Positions 33,985 to 43,565 of a DNA stretch of 64,000 nt are shown one piece after another (positions within the stretch are counted from its first letter, which is position 1; each line of letters begins with the position of its first letter). The stretch covers positions 56,996-120,995 of the forward strand of contig JAIXXL010000024.1 in the NCBI GenBank assembly GCA_027490755.1, written 5' to 3'. The notes under the pieces are model-generated. The model was not told where the DNA came from, made no database searches, and saw nothing but the letters and a program-made list of their open reading frames with translations. This DNA comes from Betaproteobacteria bacterium. Its GTDB lineage: Bacteria > Pseudomonadota > Gammaproteobacteria > Burkholderiales > UBA3065. The translations under genes and the position numbers were made by a program.

Positions 33985-35237
33985 GCGTTGGCAGAAGGGC
34001 TCGCGATCGCCTTTTCGCCGTTATCCAGCGGCAGTTTGCGCACCACCAGCCAGCACGCCAGCAGCATCAGCGTCGAGCCACCCAATGTCACCGTCAGCCC
34101 GCCCCACTGGTAGAGCAGGCCGGAGAGCAGGGTCCCGATGAAGCGCCCCAGCGCGTTGGCCGAGTAGTAGAAGCCGACATCCTCGGCGGCCTTCTCGCTG
34201 CCGGCGTAGGCCAGGATCAGGTAACTGTGCAGCGAAGAATTGATGGCGAAGGCCAGCCCGAACAGCACCAGTCCGCCGACAACCCACCATTCAAGGGCCG
34301 CGGGCTGCAGGGCAGCGATGGCCGTGAGGACGGCGGTGAGCAGCATGGCGGTGGCTGACCACCAGATTGCGCCCGGCACCTCGTCGCGCAGGCCATCCTC
34401 GCTACGCCTTACCAGATGTGGCGTTGCGGCCTGAACCACACCGTAGCCGATGGTCCAGGCTGCCAGAAAGGTGCCGACACCGGTGAAGCCCCAGCCTTGC
34501 GAGTACAGGAACACCGGCACACCCACGACGAACCACACGTCGCGTGCGCCGAACAGTGCCACGCGCGCCGCCGCCAGCAGGTTGACGCCCCTGTTGCGAG
34601 CAAAGAATTCGCGCGCCGAAGCCGAGGCCCGGCTCTTGCCCATCAGGCGGGGCACCAGCGTCAGCACGCCCACGAACACCAGCCCGAGCCCCGACGCGAT
34701 CAGCCACAGCCCCAACTGAAAGCCGAAAGACTCAAGCAGCGCGCCGCCGAGAAAGAAGCCGACGCCCTTCATGGCGTTCTTGCTGCCGGTGAACCACGCA
34801 ACCCAGCGGAACAACTGCCCGGCACCTGCGCCGGCGGTGAGCTTGATGGCTGACTTGCTGGCGGTCTTGGTCAGGTCCTTGGCGACGCCGCAGATGCCTT
34901 GCGCCAGCACTACCCATACCAACGAAGTGGCCACCGTCCATTCCGGTGACAGCGCCGACAGCATCAGCAGGCCGGTGACCTGCAAGCAGAGGCCGGTGAG
35001 CAGCATTCGCTGGATGCCATAGCGCGTTGCCAGCCAGCCGCCCACCAGATTGGCCACCACCCCGGCCGCTTCGTACAGCAAAAAGAGCAGCGCCAGGCTG
35101 AACGGCGAATAACCGAGCTTGTAGAAGTGCAGCAGCACCAGCATGCGCAGCGCACCATCGCTGAGCGTGAACCCCCAGTAGGCAGCAGTGACGGTGAGGT
35201 AACTTCGCAGGCCGTTGCTGCCCGAGGCGGCGGTCAC
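33981..35237 (-). CDS. arsJ: Organoarsenical efflux MFS transporter ArsJ
   Basis: 418 residues, about 12 membrane helices. The sequence matches my knowledge of ArsJ rather than generic MFS carriers: [21 protein letters not shown] at the start, [39 protein letters not shown] and [16 protein letters not shown]. ArsJ exports 1-arseno-3-phosphoglycerate, the unstable arsenate analogue made by a partner GAPDH. That partner is the gene directly upstream, overlapping by four bases (ATGA). No arsR, arsC or other ars gene is visible. A sugar-phosphate carrier with another substrate cannot be fully excluded. Confidence 0.85.
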   Translation of the reverse strand: MTAASGSNGLRSYLTVTAAYWGFTLSDGALRMLVLLHFYKLGYSPFSLALLFLLYEAAGVVANLVGGWLATRYGIQRMLLTGLCLQVTGLLMLSALSPEWTVATSLVWVVLAQGICGVAKDLTKTASKSAIKLTAGAGAGQLFRWVAWFTGSKNAMKGVGFFLGGALLESFGFQLGLWLIASGLGLVFVGVLTLVPRLMGKSRASASAREFFARNRGVNLLAAARVALFGARDVWFVVGVPVFLYSQGWGFTGVGTFLAAWTIGYGVVQAATPHLVRRSEDGLRDEVPGAIWWSATAMLLTAVLTAIAALQPAALEWWVVGGLVLFGLAFAINSSLHSYLILAYAGSEKAAEDVGFYYSANALGRFIGTLLSGLLYQWGGLTVTLGGSTLMLLACWLVVRKLPLDNGEKAIASPSANA

Positions 35238-36283
35238 AGTCCGAGCTGGTCCATGTGGCAGGCAAGGTCGACCATCCGGCAGGCGTAGGCGAGCTCGTTG
35301 TCGTACCAGGCGTATACCTTCAGCAGCGTGCCGTCAGTCACCATGGTCGACAGCCCGTCGACGATGGCACTGCGCGTGTCGCCGCAGTAGTCGGCGCTGA
35401 CCAGCGGCAGCATCTCAAGCCCCAGTATCCCCGCCAGCGGCGAGCCTGCGGCCGCTGCTGCGGCGAAAAGTGCGTTGACCTCATCCGCGCTGGTGGCGCG
35501 CTCAAGCTCGAACACGCAGTCGGTGAGCGAGGCATTGAGCACCGGCGCCCGCACCGCGTGGCCGTTCAGCCGGCCCTTCAGCTCAGGGTAGATGAGGGCG
35601 ATGGCGGTGGCGCTGCCGGTGGTGGTGGGGGCCAGACTCAGCATGGCGCTGCGGGCGCGGCGCAGGTCCTTGTGGGGCGCATCCACCACCACGTTGGTAT
35701 TGGTCGGATCGTGGATGGTGGTGATCTGCCCGTGGCGGATGCCGATCTGCTCGTGCACCACCTTGACCACAGGCGCCAGGCAGTTTGTGGTGCAGCTGGC
35801 GGCGGTGACGATGCGGTGCCTGGCCGGGTCATAGAGATTGTGGTTCACGCCCACCACGATGTTCAGCACGTCGCCGGTCTTCACCGGCGCGGCCACCATT
35901 ACGCGCTTGGCGCCGCGATCGAGGTGGCCCTGCAGCGTGTCTGGTGTAAGGAACTTGCCGGTGCAGTCGAGAACCATGTCGACCCCGAGGTCACCCCACG
36001 GGATATCGCTGGGCTGCGCGTGCGAGCTGAAACCTACCGAGCGACCACCGGTGCGGATGCTGTCATCGCCGGTGGCAGCAATATCGCCGCGCCAGCGGCC
36101 CTGTGTGGAGTCGAACGCGAGCAGGTGCGCGGTGGCGGCGCTGCCACCCTTGATCTCATTGAAGTGCACCACCTCGGCACGGTTCTCGGCTCGTGGGTCG
36201 CCGTCCGCGCGGACGACCCCGCCTAGAGCAGCACGGGCAACAAGACGCCCGATACGCCCCATCCCGTTGATTCCGATGCGCAT
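35234..36283 (-). CDS. gap: ArsJ-associated glyceraldehyde-3-phosphate dehydrogenase
   Basis: 349 residues. The Rossmann start is [19 protein letters not shown], the catalytic cysteine is Cys164 in [11 protein letters not shown], and the arginine/threonine phosphate sites look intact ([12 protein letters not shown]). A segment near residue 35 ([19 protein letters not shown]) is characteristic of the ArsJ-linked subgroup rather than the glycolytic enzyme. Proposed role: use arsenate in place of phosphate to make 1-arseno-3-phosphoglycerate for ArsJ. GAGGA lies eight bases before the ATG. It is transcribed divergently from the phosphate-type porin. Confidence 0.87.
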   Translation of the reverse strand: MRIGINGMGRIGRLVARAALGGVVRADGDPRAENRAEVVHFNEIKGGSAATAHLLAFDSTQGRWRGDIAATGDDSIRTGGRSVGFSSHAQPSDIPWGDLGVDMVLDCTGKFLTPDTLQGHLDRGAKRVMVAAPVKTGDVLNIVVGVNHNLYDPARHRIVTAASCTTNCLAPVVKVVHEQIGIRHGQITTIHDPTNTNVVVDAPHKDLRRARSAMLSLAPTTTGSATAIALIYPELKGRLNGHAVRAPVLNASLTDCVFELERATSADEVNALFAAAAAAGSPLAGILGLEMLPLVSADYCGDTRSAIVDGLSTMVTDGTLLKVYAWYDNELAYACRMVDLACHMDQLGL

Positions 36284-36302
36284 GGCAGGTCCTCGCTTAA
36301 AA

Positions 36303-36331
36303 ATTACAAGTTTGTGTGCGCTGCGTTACAG
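36303..36331 (-). promoter_or_regulatory. Possible Pho-box half-sites before gap-arsJ
   Basis: On the minus strand CTGTAAC (36331-36325) and TTGTAAT (36309-36303) lie exactly 22 bases apart, twice the 11-base Pho-box period, but the middle half-site is poor. The distance to the gap start codon is short (about 20 bases). Tentative. Confidence 0.3.
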
Positions 36332-36431
36332 GAATCTTTCGCGGATCCCGAGCGCGATCCAGTGTTTCAGCGGTCTGCGGTGTTGTTGCAAACACGCAAC
36401 ATCGGCCGCCCTTAGGTCAAATATTCGGTCT

Positions 36432-36449
36432 TCGTAACGGCATTGTCAT
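36432..36449 (+). promoter_or_regulatory. Candidate Pho box before the porin gene
   Basis: The half-sites TCGTAAC and TTGTCAT are separated by four bases, fitting the PhoB pattern CTGTNAN-N4-CTGTNAN with two or three mismatches. It lies 78 bases before the porin ATG and inside the gap/porin divergent region. Confidence 0.45.
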
Positions 36450-36526
36450 CTTCGACTGAGACCCTCTCCAGGCAGCTAGGTGTGTATTGCCACGCCCTCA
36501 AGACCGTCCTTCCACGGAGATTCAAA

Positions 36527-38239
36527 ATGATCAAATTCCCTATCAAGCGCCTTGCGCCGATGAGTTCGATGGCCGCCTTGGCCGCAGTGCTCGCCACCGC
36601 GAGCGCTCCGGCCTTCGCCAACATGGAGGCTCTGCTCGAGAAGCTGCACGCCAAGGGCGTGCTGTCCGACGAAGAGTACAAGGAGATGCGCCAGGAAGCC
36701 CGCGAAGCAACTCGTGCCAACCGCGACTTCAAGGCGGAGATCATGGGTGACAAGGCCAAGCGCGAGCTGCCCACCGGCCTGAACGGTGCCTTCTCGAACA
36801 ACTTCTCGTGGACCAGCGGTGACGGTGCCAGTTCGATCCGCCTGACCGGCCGGGTGCATACGGACTATCGTTTTGCCGATAACGACTATTCGTTGGCCCC
36901 GGTGTCCGCGAACGACCGCGATACAAGCTCGATCGCTGACGGTTTCGAACTGCGCCGTGTCCGCCTCGGCGCAACCGGCACCCTTTTTCGCGACGTGGAC
37001 TACAACGCAATCTTCAACATGGTCGGTTCGGCGCCGGTGGTCGATACGGCGTTCATGAATTTCAAATACCTGCCAAACGCGAATATCCAGTTTGGTCGCT
37101 TCAAGCAGCCTTTCAGCTTGGGTCAGCTCACCAGCTCCAACGACATTGACTTTGCCGAGCGCAGCTACGTCGATCAAGTCATTCCTGGCAAGAAGCTTGG
37201 CGCGATGATCCACGGCGAGCCCAAGCCTGGTTTTACTTATGCGGCTTCGGTGTTCCAGGAGGGCGAGAACGAGATCACTCAGGAAGATGGCGAGGGCAAG
37301 CGTTACGCCGGACGCCTCACGGCCAACTTCGCACAGTTCGGCGAAGGTATCTCCGATACGGTGCTGCACTTCGGGGTCGCCGGGGTCGGTGGCGACTACC
37401 AAGTACGCCCGGCTTCTAGCAGCCAGACCAGTGGCTCGGCCAGTAGTGATACGCGTGCGACCATCGTTGGGTTCCGCTCGATGAATAGGGGCCTCTCGAA
37501 CATGTATCGCGCTCAGATCGCCGGGCAGGCCAACGGCGGTAGTGTGTTCAATACGCCTTCTGAATTTGGTGTAGACGTTGACCAATCATTGTTCGGTCTG
37601 GAGTCGGCGCTGGCTCGTGGTCCTTGGAAGGTGCAAGGGGAATGGGTGCGCGCAAACTACGATGCGCGTAACCCACTCACGGCCGTGGGCGCTGATCCAC
37701 AGACTGTGAAGGGCGACGTGAACGTCTGGTACGTCCAGGCGCTTTGGAACATCACGGGTGAGAAATGGAGCGATATGTACCGCTCCGGTGTTTTCCGCGG
37801 TGTTACGCCCAACAATAACTTCCGCCCCGGCTCCGGTTGGGGGGCATGGCAACTGGGCTTGAGGTTCTCGCGTTATGACGCGGGCGACATCGCCGTGAAC
37901 GGCGCCAAATCTCGCGAGCAATCGGGCTCGCTCTGTAATACAGGTGAGTCGGCGACTGGCACCCCTAATGCGGCGAACGCGGCCTTTTTGAGCGGGGTTC
38001 AGGCATGCGGTGACCGCAACGCGGCTGTCGATAGTTATGGAATTGGTCTGAATTGGATCTTGAATCCGAATACCCGGATGATGTTTGAGTGGACCCGTAC
38101 AGATTTTGGTACCGAGACGCTGCCTTTGGATACGGAAGGCTACGTCAAGAGCGGCACCCCAAGTACTTTCACCCGCTCTCAAGACCGAGGCATCACCAAG
38201 GAAGACATCTTCAGCATCCGCGCGCAGGTGTTCTTCTGA
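36527..38239 (+). CDS. OprP/OprO-type phosphate-selective porin
   Basis: 570 residues. A signal peptide (MAALAAVLATASAPAFA) is followed by a short coiled coil (MEALLEKLHAKGVLSDEEYKEM), as found before OprP-type barrels. The remainder is beta-barrel sequence with aromatic-rich strands (FNFKYLPNANIQFGRFKQPF, LNWILNPNTRMMFEWTRTDF) ending in Phe (RAQVFF), the outer-membrane assembly signal. Porin_O_P family members pass phosphate or polyphosphate. The start ATG at 36527 has GGAG nine bases ahead. Context with pstSCAB supports phosphate uptake; exact anion selectivity is inferred. Confidence 0.88.
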   Translation: MIKFPIKRLAPMSSMAALAAVLATASAPAFANMEALLEKLHAKGVLSDEEYKEMRQEAREATRANRDFKAEIMGDKAKRELPTGLNGAFSNNFSWTSGDGASSIRLTGRVHTDYRFADNDYSLAPVSANDRDTSSIADGFELRRVRLGATGTLFRDVDYNAIFNMVGSAPVVDTAFMNFKYLPNANIQFGRFKQPFSLGQLTSSNDIDFAERSYVDQVIPGKKLGAMIHGEPKPGFTYAASVFQEGENEITQEDGEGKRYAGRLTANFAQFGEGISDTVLHFGVAGVGGDYQVRPASSSQTSGSASSDTRATIVGFRSMNRGLSNMYRAQIAGQANGGSVFNTPSEFGVDVDQSLFGLESALARGPWKVQGEWVRANYDARNPLTAVGADPQTVKGDVNVWYVQALWNITGEKWSDMYRSGVFRGVTPNNNFRPGSGWGAWQLGLRFSRYDAGDIAVNGAKSREQSGSLCNTGESATGTPNAANAAFLSGVQACGDRNAAVDSYGIGLNWILNPNTRMMFEWTRTDFGTETLPLDTEGYVKSGTPSTFTRSQDRGITKEDIFSIRAQVFF

Positions 38240-38260
38240 TCCAAGCCCTGTAAGCCCTAT

Positions 38261-38286
38261 GGCGCCCCTCCCCGGGGCGCCTTTTT
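38261..38286 (+). terminator. Rho-independent terminator after the porin
   Basis: The stem GGCGCCCC/GGGGCGCC with a TCCC-type loop is followed by TTTTT. It isolates the porin transcript from pstS. Confidence 0.88.
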
Positions 38287-38288
38287 GA

Positions 38289-38306
38289 CCGTAACGTTTA
38301 TGTAAT
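38289..38306 (+). promoter_or_regulatory. Candidate Pho box before pstS
   Basis: The half-sites CCGTAAC and ATGTAAT are four bases apart, matching the PhoB direct-repeat pattern with two mismatches per half at most. It lies 55 bases before the pstS ATG and directly after the porin terminator. It shares CGTAAC with the porin site. Confidence 0.55.
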
Positions 38307-38361
38307 CTGCTGTACGTAGGCTCGATCGGGCTTACGACAAATCAGACCCAGGAGTCCTTCC

Positions 38362-39384
38362 ATGCGCTTTAAGCCCTCTCTTCTGATTGCCGCCGCCGCT
38401 CTTGCGTTCGGCAGCTCCGCTCACGCAGCCGACATCACGGGTGCCGGTGCGACCTTCCCGTTCCCCATCTATTCCAAGTGGGCCGAAGCCTACAAGAAGG
38501 AAACCGGCGTCGGCCTCAATTACCAGTCGATCGGGTCTTCCGGCGGTGTCCGCCAGATCCGCGCCAAGACCGTGACCTTCGGTGCCACCGACGCTCCGCT
38601 GACTGGCGACGAACTCGCCCGTGACGGCATGGTGCAGTTTCCGGCCATCATCGGCGGCACCGTCCCGGTGTTCAACCTTGAAGGCTTCGCTGCCGGCGAC
38701 CTGCGCATCACCGGGCCGGTGCTGGCCGACATGTTCCTCGGCAAGATCACCAAGTGGAACGACGCCAAGATCGTGGCGCTTAACCCGGGCAAGTCTCTGC
38801 CCGATATGGCCATCACCGTGATCCACCGTGCTGACGGCTCGGGCACCACCTTCAACTTCACCGACTACCTCTCCGCCGTGAGCGAAGACTGGGCCGGTCG
38901 TGTCGGCAAGGGCGCCGCGGTCAAGTGGCCTGCAGCCACCTCGGTTGGCGGCAAGGGTAACGAAGGCGTCGCCGCGAACGTCGCGCGCACCAAGGGCGCC
39001 ATCGGCTACGTCGAGTACACCTACGCCAAGAAGAACAAGATCCCGAATTTCGCGCTGAAGAACGCATCGGGCAAGTTCGTGATGCCGAGCCTTGAGACGT
39101 TTGCCGCTGCAGCTTCGGACGTCAAGTGGGACAAGGTTCCCGGCATGGGCGTGTCGATGGTTGACGAGGACCACCCGGACGCATGGCCGATCGCCACCGC
39201 CTCGTTCATCCTGATGTACAAGAAGCCCGGCGACAAGAACGCTTCGAACCAGGCGCTCAAGTTCTTCGACTGGGCCTACAAGGCCAATGGCAAGAAGCTG
39301 GCTGCCGAGCTCGACTACATCGCGCTGCCGGACAGCCTGACCGACAAGATCCGCAAGGAAGTCTGGTCGCAGATCGATCAGTGA
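38362..39384 (+). CDS. pstS: Periplasmic phosphate-binding protein PstS
   Basis: 340 residues. The signal peptide ends SSAHA. The mature start ADITGAGATFPFPIYSKWAEAY binds phosphate with backbone and Thr/Ser groups; IGSSGGVRQI, FGATDAPLT and HRADGSGTTFNFTDYL complete the pocket. It has a GGAG ribosome-binding site at 38351-38354. Delivers phosphate to PstCAB. Confidence 0.97.
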   Translation: MRFKPSLLIAAAALAFGSSAHAADITGAGATFPFPIYSKWAEAYKKETGVGLNYQSIGSSGGVRQIRAKTVTFGATDAPLTGDELARDGMVQFPAIIGGTVPVFNLEGFAAGDLRITGPVLADMFLGKITKWNDAKIVALNPGKSLPDMAITVIHRADGSGTTFNFTDYLSAVSEDWAGRVGKGAAVKWPAATSVGGKGNEGVAANVARTKGAIGYVEYTYAKKNKIPNFALKNASGKFVMPSLETFAAAASDVKWDKVPGMGVSMVDEDHPDAWPIATASFILMYKKPGDKNASNQALKFFDWAYKANGKKLAAELDYIALPDSLTDKIRKEVWSQIDQ

Positions 39385-39400
39385 TTGCTTGAGTTTGCAC

Positions 39401-39435
39401 GCCCGGCCAGATCTGCTTCTGGCCGGGCGGCTTTT
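39401..39435 (+). terminator. Hairpin/attenuator between pstS and pstC
   Basis: An 11-base perfect stem, GCCCGGCCAGA/TCTGGCCGGGC, is followed by GGCTTTT. A leaky terminator or RNA-stabilising hairpin here would give more PstS than channel subunits, as expected for a binding protein. Confidence 0.7.
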
Positions 39436-39467
39436 GCGTCAGTGATGTCAGACTAGCGAGTATCTCA

Positions 39468-40469
39468 ATGAGCGTGGCCATCGGCATGAACACCAGTTCG
39501 GTCTCTGAAGAACAGCGTAGCCAGCTTGCTCTGCTCGCGATCGCAAAGCGTCAACGCCTGCAGGACGTCGTCTTCCAACGCCTCACCCAAGTCTTTGCCT
39601 TGCTGGTCCTTGTGGCCCTGCTTGGCATCATGGTCTCGCTGTTCAACAACGCGTGGCCAACGTTCCAGAAGTTCGGACTGCCCTTCCTGTGGTACGTCGA
39701 GTGGGACATCATCAATGAGGAGTTCGGTGCAGCTATCGCCATTGTCGGCACGCTGGCCACCGCCTCCATCGCCATGCTGATCGCCGTGCCGCTGGCATTC
39801 GGCATCGCCCTCTTCCTCACCGAGACCTGCCCGCCATGGCTGCGGCGCCCGCTCGGTACTGCCATCGAACTCCTCGCCGCGGTGCCCTCGATCATCTACG
39901 GCATGTTCGGACTGTTCGTGTTCGCCCCGATATTTGCCGATTTCGTCCAGGTTCCCCTGCAAAAAGTGACCAGCGGTATGCCCATCGTCGGCGTGCTGTT
40001 CGGGGGGGTGCCAAACGGGCTCGGCATTCTTGCCGCTGGTGTGGTGCTGGCCTTCATGGTCCTGCCCTTCATCGCGGCCGTGATGCGCGATGTGTTTGAG
40101 ATCGTCCCCGCCATCCTTCGCGAGTCGGCTTACGGGCTCGGCTGCACGACCTGGGAGGTGGTGCGCAAGGTCGTGCTGCCTTACACGCAGAAGGGGGTGA
40201 TCGGTGGCGTCATGCTCGGCCTGGGCCGCGCCCTCGGCGAGACCATGGCGGTCACCTTCGTCATCGGCAACGCCAACCGCTTGCCGACCTCCCTGTTCTC
40301 GCCCGGCACATCGATCGCGTCGGTGCTGGCCAACGAGTTTGGCGAGGCCGCGGATTTCCATATGTCAACGCTGTTCGCGCTCGGCTTCCTGCTGTTCGTC
40401 ATCACCTTCATCGTGCTCGCGGCGGCCAAGTGGTTGACCCTGCGCGTCGAGCGCAGCAAAGGTACCTGA
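39468..40469 (+). CDS. pstC: Phosphate ABC transporter permease PstC
   Basis: 333 residues, six membrane helices. The N-terminus ([19 protein letters not shown]) is cytoplasmic. The EAA-type coupling loop is [20 protein letters not shown], and [17 protein letters not shown] is the conserved PstC sequence. A second ATG at 39486 is possible. Followed nine bases later by pstA. Confidence 0.95.
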   Translation: MSVAIGMNTSSVSEEQRSQLALLAIAKRQRLQDVVFQRLTQVFALLVLVALLGIMVSLFNNAWPTFQKFGLPFLWYVEWDIINEEFGAAIAIVGTLATASIAMLIAVPLAFGIALFLTETCPPWLRRPLGTAIELLAAVPSIIYGMFGLFVFAPIFADFVQVPLQKVTSGMPIVGVLFGGVPNGLGILAAGVVLAFMVLPFIAAVMRDVFEIVPAILRESAYGLGCTTWEVVRKVVLPYTQKGVIGGVMLGLGRALGETMAVTFVIGNANRLPTSLFSPGTSIASVLANEFGEAADFHMSTLFALGFLLFVITFIVLAAAKWLTLRVERSKGT

Positions 40470-40478
40470 GGCCCCATC

Positions 40479-41333
40479 GTGCAGATCGACCAGTCGCTCT
40501 ACAACTCGCGCGTCCGCGCAAACCGCATCGGGCTCACCCTCTCCATGCTGGCCATGGTGCTCGGCCTGGCGGTGCTGCTCTGGATCCTGACCGTTCTCTT
40601 TGGAAACGGCCTCGCAGCTTTTGATCTGGGCATGCTCATCCACGACACACCGGCCCCGGGTTCAGAGGGCGGCGGGCTTCGCAATGCGATTGTCGGCAGT
40701 GCCTTGATGGTTGGCCTGACGGTGCTGTTGGCGACCCCGATCGGGATCCTTGCCGGTATCTATCTGGCGGAGTTTGGTGATACCAACCGAGTGGCTGAGG
40801 TCACGCGCTTTGTCACCGACATCATGCTGTCGGCCCCTTCTATCGTGCTTGGTCTTTTCGTCTACGCCATCGCGGTCGCTACGGTGGGGCACTTCTCGGG
40901 TTTCGCCGGCTCGCTGGCGCTCTCGCTCATCGCGGTGCCGGTGATCATGCGGACCACCGAGAACATGCTGCGTCTGGTGCCGGGTAGCCTGCGCGAGGCG
41001 GCCTTTGCTCTTGGGGCACCGCGTTGGAAGGTCTCGTTGATGGTCACGCTACGCGCCGCCAAGGCAGGCGTCATCACCGGCGTGCTGTTGGCGCTTGCCC
41101 GCATCAGCGGCGAGACCGCGCCCTTGCTGTTCACCGCGCTCAACAACCAGTTCTTCAGCACCGACATGTCGCAGCCTATGGCTAACCTGCCGGTGGTGAT
41201 CTTCCAGTTCGCCATGAGCCCTTACGAAAACTGGATCGGGTTGGCGTGGGGTGGTGCGCTGCTGATCACACTGGTGGTGTTGATCATCAACATCATCGCT
41301 CGCGCGGCTTTCCGCGACAAGGTCCGCACCTGA
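40479..41333 (+). CDS. pstA: Phosphate ABC transporter permease PstA
   Basis: 284 residues from a GTG start ([18 protein letters not shown]). Helices include [21 protein letters not shown]. The coupling loop is [19 protein letters not shown], and [17 protein letters not shown] is typical of PstA. It forms the channel with PstC. Confidence 0.95.
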   Translation: MQIDQSLYNSRVRANRIGLTLSMLAMVLGLAVLLWILTVLFGNGLAAFDLGMLIHDTPAPGSEGGGLRNAIVGSALMVGLTVLLATPIGILAGIYLAEFGDTNRVAEVTRFVTDIMLSAPSIVLGLFVYAIAVATVGHFSGFAGSLALSLIAVPVIMRTTENMLRLVPGSLREAAFALGAPRWKVSLMVTLRAAKAGVITGVLLALARISGETAPLLFTALNNQFFSTDMSQPMANLPVVIFQFAMSPYENWIGLAWGGALLITLVVLIINIIARAAFRDKVRT

Positions 41334-41373
41334 CCGCCGCGTTCTTCAGACACCTACCGCAAACGAGACCGTA

Positions 41374-42147
41374 ATGACTGCCATCGCCGCTCATGCCAAC
41401 GCCATCGAGGTTCGCAACCTTAATTTCTTCTACGGCAGCTTCGCCGGCCTCAAGAACGTTTCGCTGGATATCGCCGAGCGGCAGGTCACTGCATTCATCG
41501 GCCCCTCCGGTTGCGGCAAGTCGACCCTGCTGCGCACGCTCAACCGCATGTACAGCCTCTACCCGGGCCAGCGCGCTGAAGGCGAAATCCGTTTCTATGG
41601 CCAGAACATCCTCAGCGATGATCAGGACCTCAACCTCCTGCGTGCCCGCATCGGCATGGTGTTCCAGAAGCCGACCCCTTTCCCCATGTCGATCTACGAC
41701 AACATCGCCTTTGGCGTACGGCTTTACGAGAAGCTGGACAAGGCCGACATGGACGAGCGCGTCGAATGGGCGCTGACCAAGGCCGCGTTATGGGGTGAGG
41801 TCAAGGACAAGTTGGGCCAGAGTGGCTTGTCGCTCTCGGGTGGGCAGCAGCAGCGCCTGTGCATCGCGCGCAGCGTCGCGGTGAAGCCGTCTGTGGTGCT
41901 GCTCGACGAGCCGACCTCTGCGCTTGATCCGCTCTCCACCGCCAAGGTCGAGGAGCTCATTCACGAGCTGAAGAACGACTACACCATCGCCATCGTCACC
42001 CACAACATGCAGCAGGCGGCCCGCGTTTCTGATTTCACCGCCTACATGTACCTTGGCGAACTGGTCGAGTTCGACGTCACCGACACGATCTTCCTGCGCC
42101 CCTCCAAGAAGGAGACCGAGGACTACATCACCGGTCGTTTCGGTTGA
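41374..42147 (+). CDS. pstB: Phosphate ABC transporter ATPase PstB
   Basis: 257 residues. Walker [11 protein letters not shown]-loop [13 protein letters not shown] (PstB-specific), signature [13 protein letters not shown], Walker [14 protein letters not shown] and H-loop [11 protein letters not shown]. No phoU follows in the window; a terminator ends the operon. Confidence 0.98.
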   Translation: MTAIAAHANAIEVRNLNFFYGSFAGLKNVSLDIAERQVTAFIGPSGCGKSTLLRTLNRMYSLYPGQRAEGEIRFYGQNILSDDQDLNLLRARIGMVFQKPTPFPMSIYDNIAFGVRLYEKLDKADMDERVEWALTKAALWGEVKDKLGQSGLSLSGGQQQRLCIARSVAVKPSVVLLDEPTSALDPLSTAKVEELIHELKNDYTIAIVTHNMQQAARVSDFTAYMYLGELVEFDVTDTIFLRPSKKETEDYITGRFG

Positions 42148-42170
42148 TCCGCGGGCAGCTCTCGCACTTC

Positions 42171-42199
42171 GCCCCGGCGCCTGTAGGGGCTTTGTTTTT
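42171..42199 (+). terminator. Terminator after pstB
   Basis: The stem GCCCC/GGGGC with a ten-base loop is followed by TTTGTTTTTG. The stem is short but the T-tract is good. Confidence 0.65.
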
Positions 42200-42279
42200 G
42201 CGGGCTAGCACCGGGTTTGACCGCAGCCACCCGGCCCCGTAGTATCCGCGCCTCCGCAACTGCACCCCTTGGTCCTCCG

Positions 42280-43023
42280 ATGCGCTGGGTCGTTGGCAAC
42301 TGGAAGATGGTTCGCGCCCAGCCCTCGGTCGATGGCTGGTTGCGCGAGGCCGCCACCGAGCGCGCACGTAGTGCCGTGAGCGCCGTCGTCGCGGTGCCGT
42401 CACCCTACCTGTTCCTTGCCGCCGAGCGTCTGAGTGGCAGTGCCCTGGCGTGGGGCGGCCAGGATGTCAGTTGGGACGAGGAGGGCGCCCACACCGGCGA
42501 GGTTTCGGCGAGCATGCTGGCCGAGGCCGAGGCATCACTGACCATCGTCGGTCACTCCGAGCGGCGGCTGCGCTTCGGCGAGACGGATGCTCAGATCGCG
42601 GCTAAGGCCCTGCGCGCGGTTGCCGCGGGCATACGTCCCTTGGTGTGTGTGGGTGAACTGGCCGTCGAGCGGCGTGATGGTCGTGCCGAGCAGGTGGTGG
42701 CGGCGCAGGTCGACGCGCTGTTGACCGGTCTCAAAGGTCAGACGCGCGGCCTGATGCTCGCTTACGAGCCGATCTGGGCGATCGGGACCGGCGTGGCGGC
42801 GTCGCCAGCCGACGCCGAGACCATGCACGGCGTGATCCGCAGTCGTCTGGGCCCGCTTGCGGGCAGTGTTCCGGTGCTGTACGGCGGCAGTGTTTCTGCC
42901 GACAATGCTGGCGAATTCATGGCCATCCACAACGTGGATGGCGTCCTGGTCGGTGGCGGTTCGCTGCGGACTGATTCTTTCTTTGCCATATGCGACGCAG
43001 CCGAACGCTGCGCGGGAGTTTGA
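42280..43023 (+). CDS. tpiA: Triosephosphate isomerase
   Basis: 247 residues from ATG at 42280 (RWVVGNWKMVRAQ). The catalytic histidine is in VGHSERRLRFGE and the catalytic glutamate in AYEPIWAIGTG; the phosphate loop is LYGGSVSADNAGEF. Precedes secG, as in many bacteria. Confidence 0.97.
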   Translation: MRWVVGNWKMVRAQPSVDGWLREAATERARSAVSAVVAVPSPYLFLAAERLSGSALAWGGQDVSWDEEGAHTGEVSASMLAEAEASLTIVGHSERRLRFGETDAQIAAKALRAVAAGIRPLVCVGELAVERRDGRAEQVVAAQVDALLTGLKGQTRGLMLAYEPIWAIGTGVAASPADAETMHGVIRSRLGPLAGSVPVLYGGSVSADNAGEFMAIHNVDGVLVGGGSLRTDSFFAICDAAERCAGV

Positions 43024-43029
43024 AATTCC

Positions 43030-43380
43030 ATGGAAATCGTTCTTCAGGTCATCCATGTCGTTGCGGTGATCTCGATCATTGGTCTGGTGCTGCTGCAGCA
43101 GGGCAAGGGTGCTGATGCGGGCGCGGCGTTCGGTGGCGGCAACTCTACCGGCCTGTTCGGCGCCTCCGGCTCGGCCAACTTTCTCAGCCGCGCCACCGCG
43201 ATCGCGGCCACCGTGTTCTTCTGCACCAGCCTGGCGCTGACCTGGATATCGAACCGAACCGCTCGGTCTGCGGGTGTCGTAGAATCCGTGCCGTCAGTTC
43301 CCGCGGTGCCTGCCGCGGGGGCAGCGGACGCCGGTGCAACCGGTACCGCGCCGGCCAAGGCTGGCGACGTTCCTCAGTAA
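43030..43380 (+). CDS. secG: Preprotein translocase subunit SecG
   Basis: 116 residues. Two helices (LQVIHVVAVISIIGLVLLQQ and ATAIAATVFFCTSLALTW) flank the conserved loop QGKGADAGAAFGGGNSTGLFGA. The C-terminal 35 residues are a Pro/Ala-rich tail. Six bases after tpiA. Confidence 0.95.
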   Translation: MEIVLQVIHVVAVISIIGLVLLQQGKGADAGAAFGGGNSTGLFGASGSANFLSRATAIAATVFFCTSLALTWISNRTARSAGVVESVPSVPAVPAAGAADAGATGTAPAKAGDVPQ

Positions 43381-43417
43381 TCCCACCGGGGTTGCCGGCG
43401 GTTCCGGCAGACACGTG

Positions 43418-43502
43418 GCCGACGTGGTGAAATTGGTAGACACGCTATCTTGAGGGGGTAGTGGCGAAAGCTGTGCGAGTTCGAGTCTCGCCGTCGGCAC
43501 CA
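43418..43502 (+). tRNA. tRNA-Leu (anticodon GAG)
   Basis: Class II tRNA: acceptor GCCGACG/CGTCGGC, anticodon stem CTATC/GGTAG with loop TTGAGGG (anticodon GAG), long variable arm, T-loop TTCGAGT, encoded CCA. Lies between secG and nuoA, a common betaproteobacterial arrangement. Confidence 0.95.
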
Positions 43503-43511
43503 AGAGTTTGC

Positions 43512-43539
43512 TTGAAGTAAGATATAAGCTATCTAAAAT
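43512..43539 (+). promoter_or_regulatory. Probable promoter of the nuo operon
   Basis: In the AT-rich gap after tRNA-Leu: -35 TTGAAG (43512-43517), 16-base spacer, -10 TAAAAT (43534-43539), about 27 bases before nuoA. This is the only obvious promoter ahead of the 14-gene run. Confidence 0.6.
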
Positions 43540-43565
43540 AAGAACAGGCCGGCTTGGTAGCTCAT

